From: Cyanophora paradoxa
Taxonomy: Eukaryota; Glaucocystophyceae; Cyanophorales; Cyanophoraceae
Direction of reading: 5' to 3'
Length of the DNA stretch: 64,000 nt
Assembly (NCBI GenBank): GCA_004431415.1
Contig: QPMI01000175.1
Location: 62,001-126,000 of the forward strand
This document shows positions 57,701 through 64,000 of the stretch, in pieces. How positions within the stretch are numbered: the first letter of the stretch is position 1; the number at the start of each line of letters is the position of its first letter. The notes under the pieces were generated by a model. The model saw only the letters and a program-made list of their open reading frames with translations, did no database searches and was not told where the DNA came from. Both the position numbers and the translations under genes were made by a program.

Positions 57701-58530
57701 ACGGCCCGGTGCCGGTGGATGCCTCGGGCCGCTTCGGGCCCGTCCCCGCCACCCTCCAGCCCGGCCAGGCCCTGCCCCCCGCCTCGTGCGCGCCCCGCCC
57801 TGCATGGGGGAGGAGAGGGAGGGCGCCCCCGCCGACGAGCCGCGGCGGGGCGGCGGCAGGTACACGCTCGCCTACGAGGGGGTACACCGCGAGCCCGACG
57901 CGCTGGAGGTCACCCACGGCGCCCGCGAGCCGCCCCAGGCCCTCCCGGTACCCCCCACTCCCCTCTGCTCCCTCGCGCCAACCGCCCAACGAGGCCGCGC
58001 CCCGGCAGGTGCTGGTCCAGGAGGCGGAGGGGCCCGTGCGGGCGGCGTCGGCGTCGGCGTCGGCCCCCGGCAGCGACGGCGACGGCGGCTCGCGGCCGCC
58101 CTCCGTCCTCAGCGAGTCGCAGGCGAGCCGGCGCCCGCCCCGCCCGGCCCGCCCCGCCCCGCCGGGCCTGATGCAGGCGCCCGCCTCACGCAGGCGGGGG
58201 CGCGGGCGGCGGCGCACGAGGCGATCGACGCGGCGGCGCTGGGCCTCGACGGCGGCGGCGAGGGGCCGCGCCGCCCCTCGGGGGCCCCCTTCCTGGCCCC
58301 CTCGGCGCCGCCCCTCGCCGCCCGCCCGCCCTCGGGCTCGGCGCCCGCCCGCGGCCCTCCTCGCGCGCCTCGAGCCGCGGGCGGAGGCGGAGGGCGCGCC
58401 GCCCTCGCCCCGCGCCCCCTCGGCGGCCTCCGAGTCCGGCGCGGCGGCCGCCGAGGTCGCCGCCGTGGCGGCGGAGGCGGCGGCGGGAGCGGCTCTCGAG
58501 GGCCCGTCCGAGGCGGAGGGCGCCCCCTGA
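54705..58530 (+). CDS. WW-domain and IQ-motif scaffold protein
   Basis: WW domains bind proline-rich peptides and IQ motifs bind calmodulin. The N-terminus has a WW-like module GLPPGWKYNIDAGGVVYYEN, a second (PYWMDFFDPLSRSTYYHNFV, then TGESTQDVP) and a partial third (DWIMHQGELSWTEPPPD) across a GTCCGC...CAG intron (about 55043-55119). Two IQ motifs follow: AVRIQAAYRGHAGRRRARAF and AACIQSAFRAYL. A phase-correct intron (about 55400-55454) then leads to a long proline-rich exon (HGMHPHPYPPQAGFAYPPQP). Later exons give PYLGKEEPFRLFEIL, KRKITVWCHPLYRD, SVLERMRRYQAEQAQSIALA, FEDLVAAVERGSLSPP and a Ser/Ala/Glu-rich C-terminus ending at 58530. The second tryptophan of the first two WW modules is replaced, so they may be atypical. 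The 3' exon structure after about 56990 is inferred from frame and composition and is less certain. Confidence 0.7.
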
Positions 58531-59323
58531 GCCGTCGGACGAGGAGAAGATATTCGTGGCCCCTGCCAGGGCCCTGCCTGCCTGGACCGATCGCCTTAGC
58601 GCTGTAGCTGCAGTAAGAAGCGCCCTTGCGCCTTGCCAGGGCTCGTGGGGGGCTCAGGGCTGGTTACATGTACGTACAAATATGCCTGGGGTGCCACGGT
58701 GGGATCCGGACCGCAACCGTCGCCTTCGGCGGCTGGGCATGTGCGGCACTTCGGATTCAGGCGGGGCGCCGGCCGGGGCATGCGCGGCATCGATGTTCAC
58801 ATTCTTGTTAATTGTAATTCGATATCCTCAATTTCAAATTTTAAAATAAGCTGGTTGAAGGATCGATTCAGTAAGGAAATACTACCCCAGAATGATTACT
58901 TACACTGCGACAGTTATGAAACGTATGCGGCACGGACGACGCAATGAATGCTTCGTAAGCGAGGGCTGTGCTGCGGGATGATCGAAAATATGCACACTGG
59001 GATACCGAGTCCAGCTCACTGAACCTGGAAAAGATTGTGCATCCTACGTGCCAATGGAACGAGCCGTAGCTGTATATACAAGGACTCTAAAAAAGAGAAA
59101 ACAAGCTGACGAGGCCGCGGCCACCGAACAAAGACAAAGGGAGCCCGCGGCCGGTGGTTGGGGCGAGCGCGGCCGGACGCTCGGCACCGCATAAATAGAA
59201 CCTCTAGGCTCTACCGGTCTCCGAAAGGCGAGGAGCGAGGCTTGGGATGCATGTACAAGGGAAAAGTTGGGATGGCGCCGCGAAGAAGGGCCCGGGGGCG
59301 GGGGCGGCGGGGCCCCCGGGGGC
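58531..59323. other. intergenic region between convergent genes
   Basis: 3' flank of the WW/IQ gene and of the minus-strand gene that follows. It is AT-richer at 58790-59100. No gene is supported. Confidence 0.5.
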
Positions 59324-60416
59324 TCAGCACTCGGCGGAGAAGGAGGCGGCCTCGCGGGCGAACGTGTTGGGGCGCTCGCGGCCGACGCTGGGGGAGAGGG
59401 AGCGGCCCGAGGCCTTGCGGAGGGCGGCGTTGGCGGCGGCGAAGCGGCGGAGGGCGATGGAGCTCGAGGAGCCGCCCTGCCACGAGCGCCGCGCGCGCCG
59501 CTGCGAGAGCATCACGTGGTCCTCCAGGGCCGCCTCGCCCTCGCCGGCCTCCCCCGTGCTGCCGCTGCGCTGCCGCCCCGGCGACTGCGCCCGCGGCGGC
59601 GGCATCGGCGTGATCGCCGCGCTCCGGATGCGGATGACGGCGCCGAGGACGGCCCCGAGGGGCACGTCGGGCCAGTCGCGGAGGAAGCGGACGGGGCGGC
59701 GCCCGCTCGAGTCGACGCCCGTGACCGCCTCGACCAGCGCGCCCAGGAACTCGGCCACCGAGCGCCCGTCCGTCGCCGGGTGCACGCCTGCGCGCCGGCC
59801 CGTCAGCGCGCCGGCCGCGCCGCCGCGGGGCGCGGCTGGCTCACATTTCTGGGCGAGGGACGACATGGAGCCGCAGAAGGCCTTGCGGTCGAGGTGGTCC
59901 TTGCCGCTTGCGTCGGCGGTCCAGTCCTTGTCGGCCGTCGCGGACGCCTCGTCGGCGTTGAAGGTCGTCCGCAGCGCGCGGAAGAGCGCCGCGTGCAGCC
60001 TGCAGTACGTGTCCTGCAGCCGCGTGGTGAGGAGGCCGTTCCATCGGGTCGGGACGGGGGCGGGGCCGCACCTTGGTCATTACGTTCTTCGTGGCGACTG
60101 CCTCCCAGAGCTGCCCGAGGAAGAACTCGGTGCTGTTCGGCTCCGCCTCCTCCATGGCGACATCCTCGTCCGAAGGGGGACTCGCGGGCGCTGGCTCCGC
60201 GGCGATGTCGTCCAGCTCGCCGGCCTCGCGCTTGCCGAACGAGCGCGGGGCGCGGGGCGCCTTCGGATGCGAGTCCCGCGGAGATGGAGGGGAAGGTGTG
60301 AGCCGCACGGGGACCGAGAGCGCCCCAGTCGGGCTCGCGGCCGGGGACGCCTGGCTCGGCTCAGCTGCAGGATCCGAGGGGTTGAACGCGAGAATCTTCC
60401 GAAGTCTCAGCGGCAT
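59324..60416 (-). CDS. uncharacterised protein with a DW-x2-D-x2-GK module
   Basis: ATG at 60416 (MPLRLRKILAFNPSD) begins a Pro/Ser/Ala-rich segment. A 58-nt intron (60014-60071, GTGCGG donor) joins in phase EFFLGQLWEAVATKNVMTK to DTYCRLHAALFRALRTTF, then KDWTADASGKDHLDRKAFCG and SMSSLAQKC. This order (Y-x2-LH, then DW-x2-D-x2-G, then F-x2-S) resembles a module I associate with many uncharacterised protist and flagellate proteins, but I cannot name the family. An optional intron near 59781-59840 (GTGAGC...GCGCAG) would join AQKC to VHPATDGRSVAEFLGALVEA without a frame change. The C-terminal third is Arg/Ser-rich and ends at 59324. Function unknown. The upstream GTG-started extension to 60503 is less likely. 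Confidence 0.6.
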
Positions 60417-60503
60417 TGCTGCAAGTGCTGGGAAAGCAGCTGGGAGGTCGGTGTGGCGGCACGTGCAGATGTTCGATCGCGCAGTGAAGCCGCTGAAGCG
60501 CAC

Positions 60504-61771
60504 GGGACCAACCTAGGCCTGGCGGAAGTCCTGGATGATGCGCCGCGGCGCAAACTTGCCAACTTGGCAAGCTTGAAGTTGGAACTTCGGAAAGATGCAC
60601 TGGGCTAGCCCACAGTCACTACGGTAGTACAGTACTAGTGCTGCCTAGCAGTGCCTACTATAGGCTAGTACGGGACAGGTAACCGCTGAGCGGCGGTGAC
60701 GCCGGTGCCACGGTGAGCGCGCCGCGCGACAGCGAAAACCGGCTCAGGGGCCAGGACGCTTCCAGGACGGCAATCGCTTAACTTGGGGGGTAGGCGTACT
60801 TATTATGCAAGAACTAGTACTAGTTCTATATATATATCATAACTGCTATGTCGCTTTATTGCGATTCATAAATGGAAGTTCTGAACTGTCAATTCGATTC
60901 AAATGCATTTAACAACGTTAACAGTTGAACGCGCGCTCCGGTCCGCGTTGCGTCATACTATTTAATAATAAAATTAAAGCAGCAAAATCGATTCAGTGTC
61001 GGATTCACTGATCGATCCATCGATACAGTAATATGATTCGATATCGATCATCGGCCGCGGATATCGATATCGGAGGATGCGAATTGCGTCAGATATCTAT
61101 ATATGTCGATTGATTTCCCTGCGCAAACCGACCAATCGAGTTCTGCGCAGACCGACCAATCTTAAAAGCTTACTCTGGATCTCGAATCGGTGGGATTCTC
61201 TGCCTAAGAAAGCGCTTGCGATTCGTCGGCACCGGAGTCGCAATATTAATAGCGCGCGCTTGTCGATCGCGAAACGCGATCGGCCACCGACGGCCAGTGC
61301 CGACGGCCACTCGTGCATTGAACCGCCGCGACTCTTGAGTCTTGAGTCTTGACTCTCAAGCTAGAGTCTAGATCGATCTTGCAATTGAGTCGTGGAAGTA
61401 ACTTGGTACCCGGCAAAGGGCCGTCGACGTCATTCGGTTAATTCGAATTATAATTAATTATTCGAATATTCGAAACCGAACTCGGAATTCGAAGAATTCG
61501 AAGGCGGAGGCCTAGGGGCGTCACACACGGCGCCGGCGTGCCACGGACCACGGTGGGGGCCTACTGGCCCAGTGGGGGGGGGGCATGCGCATGCGCATGC
61601 ATGCGCATATGCATATATATATGCATGAATCAGCATGCGCAGCATGATGCGCAGAGACGTAATTATTAATTATAAGACGCCGGCGGAGGGACGTAAGACG
61701 CCGCGTATCAGGGACTAACGTGTGCAACCCCCCCCCCCGGTATACGTCAATTCAAACTCGGCGGCAAATTT
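60504..61771. other. gene-free region with alternating purine-pyrimidine tract
   Basis: Palindrome- and AT-rich DNA without credible genes. It holds CTTGCAATTG at 61378 and a 45-nt strictly alternating purine-pyrimidine stretch at 61583-61627, preceded by a run of G. Confidence 0.55.
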
Positions 61772-61777
61772 TTGAAC

Positions 61778-61944
61778 ATGGCGGCACCGGCGGCACCCGC
61801 GGCGGGCTCCGTGCCCGCGGGAGAAATCGAACGTGTCGTGATCCACAGGAAGGGCAGCCCGGATGCGCCGCCTGTGCATTTCAAGCCGGACATGCTCAAC
61901 GCCCGCCCCGTTGACGTTGTCCTGCGGCTGCTCAAGACGACTGT
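61778..61944 (+). pseudogene. 5' coding fragment of an unknown gene
   Basis: ATG at 61778 opens a frame of about 56 residues with coding-like composition: MAAPAAPAAGSVPAGEIERV, later VHFKPDMLNARPVDVVLRLL. It stops making sense exactly where the copied F-box fragment begins at 61945. It looks like the first exon of a gene that was captured or interrupted. I do not recognise the protein. Confidence 0.4.
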
Positions 61945-62185
61945 GTGGAGCTCGACGAGGCAGGGTAGGGAGGGCGCCCCGGCGAGGAGGAGGGAGTGGG
62001 GCATGGCGACGGCCAGCGCCTCGATGCGGGGGCACAGGGCCGCCACCGCCGCCGCCTCCTCCCGCCCCACGCCCATGTCCACCTCCGCCGCCTCTGCCCG
62101 CCCGCCCGCCCGCCCGCTCGGGCCGCGCGCGGCGGGGCGCGGGGCCGCGTCGCGCGCGGAAGGCGCGCACCCGTGAGGACGTCGA
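61945..62185 (+). pseudogene. copied fragment of the F-box gene (241 bp)
   Basis: Base-for-base identical to 53673-53913 and in the same orientation. It contains the end of exon 1, the whole of intron 1 and most of exon 2 of the F-box gene. Because the intron is retained, the copy was made from DNA and not from mRNA. It ends at GAGGACGTCGA and is separated by a single A from the next fragment. Confidence 0.95.
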
Positions 62186-62186
62186 A

Positions 62187-62448
62187 GGCCCCCTCTCCTC
62201 CTCCCCCTCTCCCCGGTCGCCGGCGGCGAGCGCGCGGCAGCCGGCCGCGCTGCGCTCCTCGCGCCTCGCCGCCTCCTCGCTCTCCCTCTCCCTCTCGGCC
62301 AGCTCCTCCTTCTCCGCCTCCGCCTCCGCCTCGCCCTCCCTCCAGGAGCTCTTCTCCGACTACTCCATCACCGGCGCCGACCCCCGCAGGCTCCTCCGCC
62401 AGCGCCGCCCCTACCTCTAGCCCTCGCCCCCCGCCCGCCCCTCCGGCC
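62187..62448 (+). pseudogene. copied fragment of the EF-hand gene 3' end (262 bp)
   Basis: Identical to 51633-51894 as far as I can compare, in the same orientation. It includes the last ~77 codons, the TAG stop and 28 bp of 3' flank of the EF-hand gene. The order of the two copied fragments is reversed relative to their sources. Confidence 0.95.
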
Positions 62449-62891
62449 TCCCCCTCCGGCGCGGCGGTGCGGCACGGGCGGCGTGGCGGCGCGGACCCGT
62501 AGAAGGTCGAGCGGTGGATGGACCTGCGCTTTTTCGCGAACTCGCCCAGGCGAACGTTGCGTCCCGTCGGATCCAGCTCCGCGAGGGCGTGCTGAATCCT
62601 AGACTTCGCCACAGTGATGCCCGCGGCCCTGAGCGCCCCGCGGATCGCGTCGTAGCCGTATCCGTCGCCGCACAAAGTCGCCGCTTCTTCTACGACATCG
62701 TAAACTGCCTCCTTTGAGAGAGAGTAGTCCGTCGAGAGGTCGAGGTCGCTGAGCTTGTAGCGCAGGGCGCGCATCGAAATCTGGATTTGGTGCTCCTCGT
62801 GCAGCAGAGCCACGATCTCCCTCGCCTTTCTCTTCTGAGCCACATACTCCTCCAGAATCTCCGGGTCGATGTAAATCTCGAAGCCGCTCAT
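62449..62891 (-). pseudogene. integrase-type transposase, N-terminal fragment
   Basis: Minus-strand frame starting ATG 62891 (MSGFEIYIDPEILEEYVAQK). It contains VALLHEEHQIQISMRALRYK, then GYGYDAIRGALRAAGITVAK, then ALAELDPTGRNVR. The pattern, a helix-turn-helix followed by GY-x2-I-x3-L and LDP-x-G, is that of the N-terminal region of eukaryotic rve-integrase transposon proteins of the 'GYR-x-M ... LDPEGV' type (family knowledge). The catalytic DDE core that should follow is missing: after about residue 130 the frame runs into the copied EF-hand and F-box fragments. So it is a truncated or chimeric transposase gene. Confidence 0.5.
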
Positions 62892-63666
62892 TGCGAGGCG
62901 AACCGCAATGAGCGCCCGCAGCTCCGTGCACTAGGCTATCGCTGTTTTGGCCGGCTGGGGCGGCTCTCCGGCGGTCTGCCGCCGGCTGTTCCCGCGGTCG
63001 AAAAATTCACTGCACCCCCCCTCCCTTGACGCTGTCGTCAAAACCGAGTGCTGGGCCGCGTCGGGCGCGCGCAGCATCTTCAGCGACCTAGCATCGCATC
63101 CGTGGTAGGTTTGAGCGCTGCCGGCATGCATCTGAGTGCCCGAGCTGGCGCCCGCACGCTCGACGGGCGCGCGTCCAGGGCAGCGCGCGCGCAGCCCGCC
63201 CGGCCACACGAACCACTTGTATGTATGATACAAAGACCTCTTACGCTACTAGCTCGCCGGCGCCGCGCCCCGGGCTCCTGTTCACTATGCCAGGATCGGC
63301 TGCCAGGGACTGCCTGCCTGGCCGCTGCCATGCCCGGTGCATGTGCCTACGTATTTGTTCCACCAAGGAGCGCCCCGCTCGCCGCCCCCTGCCTTGCACC
63401 ATGACCATATACAACAATCCCTCCGGGAATTGAAGCAAATGCTCCTGGGGGGGGTGCACACCAAGGGCCCTGACAGCCGCGCCGGCGCCTCGCCTTAATT
63501 ATAATTATTTATATCAACGTGTTTGCAATATTAATTGCGCACGCAATTGCGCAGGTACCGGTGCACGTGCACTCGGATCTAGATCTAGATCGCGGTCGAT
63601 AGAGCTCGAGATCGCTCGCTCAGCTGCAGCAGAGCAGCTATAGCTAGAGTCGCGCTTCAGCTGGGT
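62892..63666. other. intergenic region, nothing recognised
   Basis: 5' flank of the integrase-like fragment and 3' flank of the cytochrome b5 reductase-like gene. Frames on both strands are short and without domains. Confidence 0.5.
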
Positions 63667-64000
63667 CTAGAAGCAGAAGTACTGGTCCGCTCTGAAACCA
63701 CGCCTCTGCACGCCAAAGACGTTCGGGGGCGGGGGCGGGGCGTCGACGTCGGTGGCCGCTCGGTTCATCGCAGCGCGGAGGGGCACCGTACCTGGAGGGC
63801 GGGTATGCAGGCGCCCTGGAGCATGGGCGGCGGGCCGCACATGAACACCAGCGCCTCCTCCGCCGGGCCCGGCAGGTGCTCCCTGCCCCCTCACGCAACC
63901 CGGCGTCAGAAGGGGAGGGGCGGAACGGGGGGAGGCCCAGGGGCCGAAGCTAGGGGCCGCCGGGCGGAGTATGAATGGGAAGGGCACCGGATCATGTCCT
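63667..64000 (-). CDS. cytochrome b5 reductase-type FAD/NAD(P)H domain, 3' end
   Basis: The last three exons of a minus-strand gene that runs off the window: 64000-63988, 63882-63792 and 63705-63667, joined by introns of 105 and 86 nt (GTGCCC...GCAG and GTACGG...GCAG) with correct phases. They encode DMIR, then [20 protein letters not shown], then [10 protein letters not shown] and finally [12 protein letters not shown] before TAG. The CGPPPM motif is the pyridine-nucleotide-binding signature, and a terminal aromatic Phe is typical of the ferredoxin-NADP reductase-like flavoproteins such as cytochrome b5 reductase and the C-terminal domain of nitrate reductase (family knowledge). Which of these it is cannot be told from the last 46 residues. 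Confidence 0.82.
   Translation of the reverse strand, partial: GHDPVPFPFILRPAAPSFGPWASPRSAPPLLTPGCVRGQGAPAGPGGGGAGVHVRPAAHAPGRLHTRPPGTVPLRAAMNRAATDVDAPPPPPNVFGVQRRGFRADQYFCF

Overview
The window looks like nuclear DNA of a small, very GC-rich eukaryote, most likely a unicellular alga. The genes carry many short spliceosomal introns (about 35-220 nt) with donors such as GTGCGC/GTGCGT, GTACCC and sometimes GC-AG. There are no operons or Shine-Dalgarno sites. The gene set (RWP-RK transcription factor, kelch-BTB, F-box/leucine-rich, WW-IQ, EF-hand and cytochrome-b5-reductase-like proteins) is eukaryotic. RWP-RK proteins are typical of green algae and plants but also occur in some other protists, so I do not name a species.

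Layout. 1-5.6 kb: gene-free DNA rich in short palindromes, with a 576-bp tandem duplication. 5.6-17.5 kb: a higher-order tandem array of nine units (types D-A-B-A-B-C-B-D-b, 0.77-1.6 kb), each built from ~148-bp sub-repeats and ending in a perfect hairpin. 17.8-31.0 kb: a Helitron-type rolling-circle transposon on the minus strand, flanked on both sides by related GC-rich minisatellite. 28.5-38.7 kb: a 5.1-kb tandem duplication that copies part of a passenger gene of the transposon plus flanking repeats. 39-42 kb: another copy of the array unit end, an inverted-repeat element and gene-free DNA. 42-60.5 kb: a compact gene cluster in which adjacent genes alternate strand (RWP-RK +, kelch/BTB -, EF-hand +, F-box -, WW/IQ +, unknown -). 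61.8-62.9 kb: a mosaic of exact gene fragments copied from two genes about 8-10 kb upstream, next to an integrase-like N-terminal fragment. Right edge: the 3' end of a cytochrome b5 reductase-type gene.

Main result. The transposon ORFs first look broken by stops and frameshifts, but every break is removed by a short GT-AG intron whose phase fits. From an ATG at 26836 to the stop at 18695 this gives one 2,567-residue Rep/helicase (six introns). The same reading continues upstream through two more phase-compatible introns into an NTF2/G3BP-like domain starting at 27353 (2,702 residues in all). A second passenger gene on the same strand encodes a 274-residue multi-span membrane protein. So this is probably a potentially autonomous Helitron with unusual cargo.

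Limits. Exon joins were worked out by eye from splice signals and phase. Gene identities rest on motif recognition without database searches, and the ends of the transposon were not located.
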